64,000 bases of DNA, taken from Larus michahellis. Lineage: Eukaryota; Chordata; Aves; Charadriiformes; Laridae. The stretch is from contig NC_133928.1 of the NCBI RefSeq assembly GCF_964199755.1, forward strand, positions 62,001 to 126,000, given 5' to 3'. Each line of letters begins with the position of its first letter. Position 1 is the stretch's first letter. Positions 48,535 to 60,300 of this stretch are shown one piece after another. The translations under genes and the position numbers were made by a program. The notes under the pieces are model-generated. The model searched no databases. It had not been told where the DNA came from and was given only the letters and a program-made list of their open reading frames with translations.

Positions 48535-49990
48535 CGGGAGGGGCTGGGGGGGGGAACTGGGAGGGACTGGGGGCACTGGGATGGGCTGGGGGGGGGATCT
48601 AAGGGGGGACCGGGATGAACTGGGGGCACTGGGATGGGCTGAGGGTGTCGGGGGTGGGGGGGGGGCACTGGGATGGACCGGTGGGTGCCTAAGGGGGGAC
48701 TGGGATGAACTGGGGGCATTGGGATGGGATGGGGGGGGGGGTGGTGTCCTGAGGGGCGACTGGGATGAACTGGGGGCACTGGGGTGGGCTGGGGGGGGGG
48801 TCTAAGGGGGGACTGGGATGAACTGGGGGCACTGGGGTGGGCTGGGGGGGGGTCTAAGGGGGGACTGGGATGAACTGGGGGCACTGGGGTGGGTTCTGAG
48901 TGGGGGACAGGGAGGTACTGGGGGCACAGAGATGGGCTGAGGGCATCGGGGGGGGGGGGACACTGGGATGGACTGGTGGGTGCCTAAGGGGGGACTGGGA
49001 GAGACTGGGATGGACTGGGGGGGTCGTCCTGAGGGGGGACTGGGGGCACTTGGATGGGCTGGGGGAGGTTCTAAGGGGGGGACTGGGAGGGACTGGGGGA
49101 ACTCAGATGGGAGGGGGGGGCGAGGGGGGCACTGGAATGGACTGAGCGGTTCTAAGGGGGGACTGGGAGGGACTGGGGGGATCCTGAGGGGGTACTGGGA
49201 TGAACCGGGGGGCTCTGGGAGGGCACTGGGATGAACTGGGGGCACTGGGATGGACTAGGGGCGTCCTAATGGGGCACTGGAACAGACTGGGGGGGGGGGC
49301 TGGGGTGGGCTGGAGAACTGGGAGGGTCTGGGAGGGCACTGGGATGAACTGGGGGCACTGGGATGGGCTGGGGGGGGGCTAAGGGGGAACTGGGATGGAC
49401 TGGGGGAGGGTCCTGAGAGAGACTGGAGCCACTGTGGGGACTCTAGGGGGGAACTGGGATGGACTAGGGGGGTCTGGGGGGGCGCTGGGATTGACTGGGG
49501 GGGCACTGGGATGGACTAGGGGGGTCTGGGGGGCCACTGGGATTGACTGGGGGAGCACTGGGATGGACTGGGGGCACTGGGATGGACTGAGGGGGCCTGG
49601 GGGGGTGCTGGGATGGACTGGGGGGACTGGGGGGGTGCTGGGATGGACTGGGGGGGTACTGGGATGGACTGGGGGGACTGGGATGGACTGAGGGGGCCTG
49701 GGGGGGCATTGGGATGGACTGGAGGGGGCCCGAGGTGGGACTGGGATGGACTGGAGGCACTGAGACAGGCTGGGGGGGGTCCCAAGGGGGGCTGGGGGCA
49801 CTGGGATGGATCTGGGGGGGTCCTAAGGGAGGACCGGGACGGAGTGGAGGCACTGGGGTGGACTGGAGGGGTCCTAAGGGGGCACTGGGAACACTGGGAT
49901 GCACCGGTGGGGCCCACAGCGGGAGTGGGACATACTGGGAGGCCCTGGGGGGGACGACACGGGGAAACTGAGGCCCTGGGGGAACGGGGG
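48535..49990. repeat. ACTGGGATGAACTGGGGGC minisatellite between EPHB4 and SRRT
   Basis: About forty degenerate units of 20-60 bases: GGGGACTGGGATGAACTGGG, GGCACTGGGATGGACTGGG. It separates the head-to-head EPHB4 and SRRT promoters. SLC12A9 and TRIP6, found here in human, are not recognisable. Confidence 0.92.
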
Positions 49991-49999
49991 CGGGACGCT

Positions 50000-50669
50000 G
50001 GGAGGGACTGGGGGATGCTGGGGGCACTGGTTACCTGTGGGGGCACATGCGCGTCGCAGGCCGCCCCCCCTGCCCCCCGCCGCAAAATGGCGTCGGGGAG
50101 AGCCATGGCGACGCCCAGGGCAGCCTCAGGGCGGGGCGCGTGCGCGGGGCGGGCGAGACAAAATGGCCGCCCGCGCCCCTCTCACGTGACCCCACGGGAG
50201 ATGGCGGCCCCCCCAGCCCGCGCGCGCGCGCGCGCCCGCCGCCCGGCAGCCAATGGGAGCAGGCGATGGGGTGGGTGGGCGGGGCCGGCCGCACCACAGA
50301 GCTCCGGTCCTCCAGGGCCGAGCCTAGAGCGTCCACCGCCACCATAGAGAGCTGGGCCCGCGGCTCGCACCCGCTTTTCTGCGTCCCGCAGACCATAGAC
50401 CCGGAGCTCCCCGGCCAGAGCGAATCACCCGCCCCCCCGCACCGGCTGACCCCTCCGGTAACCACCCCCTCGCGACGAAACCATAGAGGAACTCCGAGGT
50501 CCTCCCGCGTTCCTAGAGCGGCGGCCATACGGTCTCCCCTCTAGCCCCCCCCCTTTCCTCTCTGCCCCGCCGCCCCGCCTTCCGTTAGACGTCACGTCCG
50601 GCCGGCGCGGACCGGAAGCGAGCGGGCGGCGGCGCGCGGAGCGGAGCGCGGCCGGGAGCGCGGGGGAAG
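50000..50669 (+). promoter_or_regulatory. SRRT promoter and non-coding first exon
   Basis: CpG-rich, non-repetitive DNA with CACGTGA (about 50183), GAGATGGCGGCC (YY1-type, about 50198), a (CG)n run of about 16 bases near 50219-50234, a CCAAT box (about 50250) and GACCGGAAGCG (ETS-type, about 50610). The first exon ends GGGGGAAG at 50669 with a GTGTGG donor. Confidence 0.65.
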
Positions 50670-50674
50670 GTGTG

Positions 50675-51240
50675 GGGGGGCCCCGGCGTGACATCACGGG
50701 GACGGGAGGGGGTGTCGGGGGGTTCGGGGGGGGCCATGGCGGGGGGTGAGAGGTCGGGGGGGGGGGTTCGGGGGGGTTGTGGGATAGTGGGGGGTCGGGA
50801 GGGCCCCGGGGGATTGTGGGATATTGGGGGTGTCCTGGGGGATGGTGGGATTTTGGGGGGGTCGGGGGGTTCCCGGAGGATCATGGGATGCTGGGGGGGC
50901 CGCAGGGGATTGGGGGATTTTGGGGGGCTCCTGGGGGATCATGGGAACCTGGGGGGGCAGAGGATGGCGGGATATTGGGGGCTTTTGGGGGGCGGGGGGG
51001 GGCCCTTGGGGGATTGTGGGTTATTGGGGGGGGTCCTGGGGGATTGGGGGATATTGGGGGGGGTTGGGGGGATGAGGGGGATTGCGAGATGCTGGGGGTT
51101 CCCGAGGAATTTTGGGGTATTGGGGGGGGTGGGAGACTCTGGGGTTTGAGGGGGGGGGGGTTGGGTTCTCTCTGGAGGGGCCGCAAGGGATTGTGGGGTA
51201 CCGGGGATGCCCCTTGGGGGGGCTGAGGGGGTAAGGGAGA
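50675..51240. repeat. GGGGGATTGTGGGATATTGGGG repeat, SRRT intron 1
   Basis: About fifteen units of 30-40 bases of GGGGGATTGTGGGATATTGG type. Confidence 0.88.
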
Positions 51241-51300
51241 CCCCGTGGGGGTCCCCGCTGACCGTGTCCGTGTCCCCCCCCCCCCCCCCCCCCCAGCGCC

Positions 51301-54300
51301 ATGGGGGACAGCGACGACGAGTACGACCGGCGCCGGCGGGACAAGTTCCGTCGGGAGCGCAGCGACTACGACCGCTCGCGGGAGAGGGACGAGCGGCGGC
51401 GTGATGACTGGAGCGACCGGTGCGGCGCTGCGGGGGGGGGCCCCAACCCCCGGGGACGGGGGGGGCGGGCGGGCAGGCACAACCCCCCCCAGGTTGTCCC
51501 CAACATCCCCGGGGTGTCCCCAGTGCCGTGTCCCCCCACCTTCCTCGGGCAGCGACTGGGATCGGAGCCAGGAGCATCTCAGTGGGGGTGTCTCCAAACC
51601 CCGCCCGGGGGGGGGGTCCCCAACCCCTCGGGGGGGTCCCCAAACGCCCCCAAGGTGTCCCCAGCGCTGTGTCCCCCCACCCGCCTGGTGCAGGGTCTGG
51701 GATCGGGGCCAGGAATGGCATGATGGGGGGGTCCCCAACTCCCCCTAGGATGTCCCCAACTGCCCGCGGGGTCCCCAGTGCTGTGTCCCGCCCCCACCCC
51801 GATGCAGGGACTGGCATTGGGGCAGGGAGCATGGCGACAGGGGGGTCCCCAACCCCCCCCAGAGAGTTCCCAATGCCTCGGGGGGGTTCCCAAGCCCCCC
51901 CCCCCCGCCTGTCCCCAACGCTGTCCCTGTCCCCCCAGAGACTGGGATCGGGGCCGGGAGCGCCGCAGCCGGGGCGAGTACCGGGATTACGACCGGACAC
52001 GCCGGGAGCGGTTCTCACCCCCTCGCCACGAGCTCAGCCCCCCCCAGAAACGCCTGCGCCGCGACTGGTGAGTGTCCCCCCCCCGAACCGCGTGCCCCTG
52101 CCCCTGAACCCCACCACAGCCCCCACAAATGTTGCTGTAGCCCCCCCCAAATCTTACCACGGTCCCCCCAAACCCCACAGCAGCAACCCCACAGATCTCA
52201 ACGCATCCCCCCATTCCGTTGGCAGCCCCTCCAAATCCCATCACAGCTTTCCAAATTCTACCGCAGCCCCCCCAACGCCGCACCGGCCCCCTCCGAGCGA
52301 CCCCCAGATCCTGCCGCAGCCCTCCAATCCTCACCGTAGCCCCCCACAAATCCCATGGCAGCCCACCACAGCCCCCCAGCCCCTGCTGCAGCCCCCAAAA
52401 CTCTGCCACAGCCCTCCCAGTCCCCACAGCGGCCCCCCCAACACCGCCACAGACCCCCCCAAACCCCACCACAGCGTCACAGTCCTATGGCAGCCCCCAC
52501 AAACCCCACCACAGCCCCCTCAGACCCCGCCATAGCCCCCCAGTCCCATGGCAGCCCCCCAAAACCCCATGGCAACCCCTCAAACCCCATCACAGCCCCT
52601 CAGACCCTGATGTCCCCCTCCTCCGCCAGGGATGAGCACAGCGGGGATCCCTACCACAGCGGCTACGACATGCCCTACAGCGGGGGGGGCGCCGGCCCCA
52701 CCTACGGCCCCCCCCAGCCCTGGGGGCACCCCGAGATGCACGTCATGCAGCACCACATCCTGCCCATCCAGGCCAGGTAAGGACTCTGCCCCCTGCTCTG
52801 CCCCCCAGCACCCCCAAAACCACCTCAGCAGCCCCCCAGGTCCTTCCCTGTTCACCCCCAGGGCCCGAATCGGACAGTAATTGCCCCAAAGTGCCCCGTA
52901 ATGGCCCAAATCGCCCAGTAATTGCCTCAACCCCCCACCCAAATGTCCCAAATCACACGGTGATTGCCCCAAACCGCCCCAAAACAGCCCAAATCACGCA
53001 GTAATTGTCTTACAGCTACCAGTAACGTCCTTTGGTGACCCAGTAACAGTCTGAACTGCGCCATGAGGTCATTAAGCTGCCCCATAATGTCACTGAGTCG
53101 CCCAGTAACGGCCCCAAACTGCCCCATAATGGGCTCAAATTGCTGCAGGATTTCCCCAAGGCAGTAATTACCAACTCAAAGGATCCTGAACTGCCCCGTA
53201 ATGTATTTGAGCCACCCGATAACAGCCGAAACTGCCCCATAAGAGCCCCAACCCGCCCTGTAATGTCCTTGAGCCACACAAAACCAGACGAAACTGCCTC
53301 ATAATGGGCCCAAATTGCCCTATAAGAACTCTGAAGCCCCTACTAACAGCCCAAAGTACCCTGTAATGTCTCTGAGCCACCTAATAACAACCTAAAATAC
53401 CGCATAAGGTCTCCAAACTGCCCCGTAATATTCCTGAACTGCCCAATAACAGCTCTAAGTCTCCTATAATGGACCCAAACTGCGCTATAATATGTCTGAA
53501 TTGCCCGGTAGCAGCCCAGAGTTCCCTGTAATGTGTCTGAGCCACCCAGTAACAGCCTAAAATGCCCCATAAGGGCCCCAAACTGCCCCATGATGTCCCT
53601 GAGCCACCCGGCAACAGCCCAAACCGCTCCGTAATGGACCCAAACCGCCCCATTATGGCTCTGAGCCACTCAATAACAGCCCAAACTACCCCGTAATGGT
53701 CCCAAACTGGCTTACGAGGGACGGAACCTGCCCTGTAACGTTCACGAGTCTCCTCATAACAGCCGGGAATGTCCCGTAACGGCCCCAGACTGCCCCATGA
53801 CGTCTCTGAGCCGCCCAATAGCGGCCTAAAATGTTCTTTAATGGCCCCAAACTGACCTTTACTGGCCCCAAACTGGCCTATAATGGCCCCAAACTGCCCC
53901 ATGACGTTTCTGAGATGCCCAATAACGGCCTAAAATGTTCTTTAATGGCCCCAAACTGACCTATAATGGCCCCAAACTGCCCCGTGATGCCCCTGACCCC
54001 CCCAGTAACAGCCCGGAGTGCCCCATAACGTCCCCAAACTGCCCCATAAATGCCCCAAACCGCCCCGTAAGGAGGCGGCAGCGTCCCCGTGTCGGGGGTG
54101 CCGACTCCTGCCTGTGCCCCCAAGCAGACTGGGGAACATCGCGGAGGTGGACCTGGGCATGGCCCCCCCGGTGATGAAGAGCTTCAAGGAGTTCCTGCTC
54201 TCCCTGGACGACGCCGTGGACGAGACGGAGGCGGTGAAGCGATACAACGACTACAAGCTCGATTTCCGCCGCCAGCAGATGCAGGATTTCTTCCTGGCCC

Positions 54301-57300
54301 ATAAAGACGAGGAGTGGTACGTCCGAGGGAGGAGCCCCCCCCCCACCCCCCGAAAAAGCCATCCCACCCAAAAAAAAAAAAAAAAAAAAGCCACTTTCCA
54401 CCCCCAAAAAAACCCCGCTTTCCACCCCAAAAAAGCCGCCGTCTTCTCTAAATCCCGCTGCGGCCGCCCCCAGTTTAAACCAGTGGGGGTTTGGGGAAGG
54501 GAAGGGGAGGGGGGGGATTCCAGCCGCCCCCCGTGGCTTGATTTGAGGCGGGGGGCGGGAAGACACCCCAGGGAATGTCGGGAGGGGTTCGGGGGGGTTG
54601 GATTTTGGGGTGGGGGGAGGCCGGAGCGGCCCCGGACCCGCGCGCAGTCGTTAACCATTCCCTTTTCTCCCCTCCTCCGAAGCGCCCGCCGCCAGCCAGG
54701 TTTTCCCTCCGGACGTCGTCCGCCAGCTTTAAAAAATAAAACAAACCCCCCCCCCCAGCGGCGGCCGGGGCTCGTTAACGCTCATTTCCTTAACGAGCTT
54801 TTTTTTTTTTTTTTTTCCCCCCCCATTTTTCTCCCCCCTCCACGTTGACGTGCTCTGGGGGGGCTGCGGGCAGACAGCCAGGGCTGAGGGTCGCGCACAA
54901 TGCGGCCGGTAGCGAGCAAAAGTCGCAGGAAACAGGCAGGGACCGTTTGTTGTTTTATTTTTATTTTTTTTTTTTTTCGGGAACCCCCCCCCACCTCACG
55001 GAGGGGCCCAAACGCGGGGAGACCCCCCCGCTCCCCCTCCTTTTTCCATTTTTCAGCCAACTTTTTTAGTGTTTTTCTAGTTGGTTTTTTTTTTTTTTGT
55101 TCTTCTACTTCCCTTTGCTTTAAAACAAACAAACAAACAAACAAAAAACGGTATTAATTATGCTAATAAGTAGCAAAGCGCCGACGCGGGGGCCCGGCCG
55201 GATGGCGACGCTCGTGGCAAGCGTATGTATGACCCACCGCACCCCCCAAAACCACCCAATTCCCACCCAAAACACCCCCCGCTCCCCCTTTCCCCAGGGC
55301 CGCCGCTGCCGATCGCCGCCGCTGCGCCGGAGCCCCCACCCGGGCCGAGACTGGGGGCTGGGCCCCCCCTAAGTTTGGGGGGTGGTAGTTGGGGGAGGGG
55401 GGGATCGTTAGGGTGTTTACGAGGTTCCTGAGTTGATGGGGACGGGTCCCTGCGACCCCCAACTGGGGACACGGGGGGTCATTGAACCCCCATTGGGGGA
55501 CACAGGGGCTGCCCCATGCCCTGCTCTGGGGATGCGGGGGGGTCACTGCACCCCAATTTGGGGACACAGAGGCCCCCCCCACTCCCTGCTTTGGGGACGC
55601 GGGGGCTCCCCCCACCCCATTTGGGGGGCGCAGGGGTTCCTACACCCCAACTGGGGGACACTGGGATCCCCCCACCCCGATCAGGGCAGACGAGGGGTCC
55701 TTGTACCCCGAGGTGGGGGGACACGGGGGGGGTCCTGCACCCTGTAGAGGGGGAAACGGGGCTCCCCCCACCCTGGTCGGGGCACGTGGGGTCCCTGTAC
55801 CCCACTGAGGGGAAATGGGGGGGGTCCCTGTACCCCCAGTTAGGGGAAATGGGGGTCTCCACTCCCCAGTTAGGACAGACAGGGCCCCCCCAACCCGTAC
55901 CCCAGCCCCAAAAGATGGGGGCGCCCATCGGCTAGAAACAGGGGGTCCCCCCACCCCATGTGCTAGAAATGGGGGGTCCCCCCACCCCAGATGTGCCAGA
56001 CAGGGGTCCCCCCACCCTAAATATGCCAGATGAGGGGTCCCCCCACCCCAGACATGCCGGATGGGGGATCCCCATGCCCCAGATATGCAAAAAGGGGGGG
56101 CTCCTCCCACCCCAGATGTGGCAGACGGGGGGGGGGGAGTCCCTGCCCCACACGTGCCAGAAGGGGGGTCCCCCCACCCCAGATGTGCCAAAAGAAGGGT
56201 CCCCGCTCCCCCCCCGAAACAGCCAGGGGGGTGATGGGGGGGTTCCCCCCTCTCCCCTGCCGCAGCGGGACCCCCAGCTGGGGCAGGGCTGTCCCCCCCC
56301 AATCCCTGACACCCCCATCTTCCCCCCCGCCCCCCTCCATGTGTTTCCCCCCCCCACAAACCCCAGGTTCCGCTCCAAGTACCACCCGGACGAGGCGGGG
56401 AAGCGGAAGCAGGAGGCGCAGGCGGCCCTGAGGAACCGCCTCAACGTCTTCCTCTACCTCTCGGAGAACGGCTGGTTCGACAACCTGCTCCTGGACATCG
56501 ACCGCGCCCCCGCCATCATCAAAACCCTCGATGCCGGTAGGGACACCCCCCCCCCACCACCACCCCCCACCCCCCGCCTCCAAAAAACACTTTTCTGGCT
56601 TTTGTCAGCCCCTCTCTCCTCTTTTCTCACCCCACTTTCTGGGGGGTTCGTTTTTCCGCCAGCGGTGATTAAGATGGAAGGGGGGACGGAGAACGACCTG
56701 CGCATCCTGGAGCAGGAGGAGGAGGAGGAGCGGCAGGAGAAGGCCGAAGCGGCCAAGAAGGAGGAAGCCCGACCCCCCGACGCCGACCGCAAGGAGAAGG
56801 AGGAGAAGGAGGAGGGAAAGAAGGTCTGGGGTGACACCCCCCCAAAATGGGGTCTCTTTTCGGGTCTCCTTGGGGTCTCTTTTGGGTTTTCTTGGCCCCT
56901 TGGTGTCTCTTTTGGGGTCCCCACGGTCTCTGCTGGGGGTTCCTTTGGTCCATGGGGTGTCCTCTGGGGTTCCCTTGTTCGACGGGGTCTCTCCTGGAGT
57001 CCCCTCAGTCTTTCTTGGGGTCCTCTTGGGCCCTTGGGATGTCATTTGGGGTCCCCATGGGCTCCCCTGGGATCTCTCCCGGCCCCTGGGGTCCCCATAA
57101 TCTCTCCTGGGGTCCCCTTGTACCCTTGAGGTTTCTTTTGGGGTCTCCGTGGCCCCTTGGGGGTCTCCTTGGGCACGTGGCCTCTCCTTTGGGTCCCTTT
57201 GGTCTGTGGGATCTCGTTTGGGGTCCCCTTGGCCCCGTGGGGTCTCTCCTGGGGTCCCCTTGGGGTGTCCCCCTGCCCCAGGCTCTCCTCCTGCGGTCCC

Positions 57301-60300
57301 CTTGGGCCCATGGGGGTGTCTCCTGGGGGTCCCTGGGGTCTCCTCAGGGGTCCCCTTGGCCCCGGGGGGTCTCTTTTGGGGTTCCCCGGCCCTGTGGGTC
57401 CCCCTGCTCCCCGTGACACCCCCTGCCCCCCCCCCCCCCCCCAACCAGGGCGAGGGGGAGGCGCCGAGCGAGGAAAAGGCCAAGAAGGGGCCGGAGGAGG
57501 AGGAGGAGAAGGAGAAGGGACGGAAGGAGGAGGAAGGGGACAAGGAGGGCAAGAAGGTGAGCGGGACACGCCCACATCAGGCCACACCCCCCGCCTGTCA
57601 GGCCCCACCCCCTGGAATAGGCCCCACCCCATCCACCAGTGCCTGTGGCTTGTGCTGAAGCCCCGCCCCCTTTCTGCCAAGCCCCGCCCCCTTTCTGCCA
57701 AGCCCCACCCACCAATGGGCTGGGCCCGCCCCCTTTTTGAAAACCCGCCCTCCCTTTTGAAACCCCACCCCCTTTCCATTAAGCCCCGCCCATTGCAAGC
57801 CCCACAGGCCCCTCCCCTTGAGCCAAGCCCCTCCCCTTTCCCTCAGGCTCCTCCCCCTTTTCTTTGGCACCTCCCATTCGGACAAGCCACGCCCCCTTTC
57901 CCCAGGCTCCACTCCTTCACTCAAGCCCCGCCCCTTCCCCAAGCACCGCCCCCTTCCCCTGCTCTGCCCCTGGGCCCCGCCCCCTGCCGAGGCCCCGCCC
58001 CCCGGCCCCGCCCCAGCGCCCCCTGTCGGCCCCTCCCAGGCCAGCAAGAAGCGGCCGCGGCAGCGCAACGGGGACGACAGCGACGAGGGCAGCGCCAGCG
58101 ACTCCGAGAGCGAGGGCGAGGGCGGCCGCGGGGACAAGGACGGTGGGACACGGCGGGGGACACACGGGGAGGGCGGGGGGGGGACGGACAGGGAGGGTCT
58201 TGGGGAGGGTCCCTGATGCCCTTGGGGGACCCAGGGAGCTCCCCGGGGGGTCCTTCGCGGGGCGTGGGGGACCCTGGGGGGACAAGAGCGTGCCAGGGGG
58301 ATCTTGGGAGTCCCTGGGGGGGACGTGGAGAATCTTGGGGGGCTCCTTGAGGTCTTTGGGGTGGTATTGAGGATGTGGGGGGGTCATGGAGGGTCTTGGG
58401 GGGACACTGAGGTCCCCTTGGGGGGGTCCCAGAGATACTTGGGGGGATATTGAGGGTCTTGGGGGATGTGGGGTTCCTTGGGGGGATCCTCAGGGGGATG
58501 CTGAGGTCCCCCTGGAGGGGGGGGGGATGGTCCCTGAGGCCCTTGGGAGTCCCTGGGGGGATACGGAGGGTCTTGGGGGGTCCCTGAGGTCGTTGGGGTT
58601 CCCTGGGAGGGGGCACTGAGGATCACTGAACGTCCTGGGGGGGTTAAATGGGACCTGGGGGGGGACACGGCGGGGGGGACTTCAGGGCTTGGAGGGGACT
58701 TAGGGGCTCCGGGGACACTGAATGGGGGCCGGGTCTTTGAGGGGTCCCTGCTTGTCCCTGACTCCCCCCATTTCCCCCCCACCGCCAACAGAGGAGAAGG
58801 GGAAGGAGGAAAAGGCCCGTGAGGAAGAGGGGGGGCCGGCGGCGCCGAAGGCCAAGGAGAAGGAGAGCGGGGGGGGGACGGAGCCCAAACCTCGCCCCCT
58901 CCACAAAACCTGCTCCCTCTTCATGCGCAACATCGCGCCCAACATCTCCCAGGCCGAGATCGTGGCGGTGAGACCCCCAACCCCCCCCCAAAAACCCCCA
59001 ACCACCCCCCAGCCCCCTCAAAACCCCCAACATCCACCAAAACCCCCCCCAAAACCCTCCCAAACCACCCCAAAAATACCCCAACCCCCCCAAGAACCCC
59101 TTCCAACCCCCCCAGCACCCCCCAAAAATACCCCAACCCCCTAAGTACCCCTTCCAACCCCCCCAAACCACCCCAAAAATACCCCAACCCCCCCAAGAAC
59201 CCCTTCCAACCCCCCCAGCACCCCCCAAAAATACCCCAACCCCCTAAGTACCCCTTCCAACCCCCCCAAACCACCCCAAAAATACCCCAACCCCCCCAAG
59301 AACCCCTTCCAACCCCCCCAAACCACCCCAAAAACACCCCAACCACCCCAAAAATACCCCAACCCCCCCAAGTACCCCTTCCAACCCCCCCAAACCACCC
59401 CAAAAATACCCCAACCCCCCCAAGAACCCCTTCCAACCCCCCCAGCACCCCCCAAAAATACCCCAACCCCCTAAGTACCCCTTCCAACCCCCCCAAACCA
59501 CCCCAAAAACACCCCAACCCCCCCAAGAAACCCTTCCAACCCCCCCAAACCACCCCAAAAATACCCCAACCCCCCCAAGTACCCCTTCCAACCCCCCCAG
59601 CACCCCCCAAAAAAACCTTCAACCCCTCCATCAAAAGCCTCCCTCCCCCCCAAAAAACTCCCACTCCTCCAAAACAGCCCAACCTTCCCGAAGCTGCCCA
59701 AGAAACCCCCACCCCCCCCTTAAAACCCCCCCAATAAGCCCTCAACCCCCCAAACCCTTCCCAGCACCTCCCAAACCCCCCCAAAAAACCCACCCCCTCA
59801 AGAAACCCCCAGCACCCGTGAAAAACCCCCCCCACCCCCAAAAAGCCCCTCAACCCCCCCCCAAACCCTCCCAGCAGCTCCCAAACCCCCCCCCAAAACC
59901 CCAAACTCCCTCCAAACCCCTCAACTCCCCCCCCCCCCAAATAACTCCCCCCCCTCAAAATAAACCCCCCCTTTCCCCCCCCCAGCTCTGCAAGCGCTAC
60001 CCCGGCTTCATGCGCGTGGCTCTGTCGGACCCCCAGCCCGAGAGGAGGTGGGTGCTGCCCCCCCCCCGGCCCCAATCTGGGGACCCCCCAGGGGTTTGGG
60101 GACCCCCCCCCGGAATGCGGGGGGGGGGGGGGGGGGGGTGTCTCACACCACGATGTCATCGTCGTCGTGTCCCCCCCCCCCAGGTTTTTCCGGCGGGGGT
60201 GGGTCACCTTCGACCGCAGCGTCAACATCAAGGAGATCTGCTGGAGCCTGCAGAACATCCGGGTGAGGGGGGGGCGTTCGGGGGGGGCGTTCGGGGGGTA

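Noticed and set aside
50047-50544. 165-codon frame upstream of SRRT
   Set aside because: GC-rich promoter DNA, no recognisable domain, and an overlapping frame on the other strand.
54361-54400. 20-base A run as the tail of a processed pseudogene or LINE/SINE
   Set aside because: No coding or element homology is recognisable on its 5' side and no flanking duplication was seen by eye.
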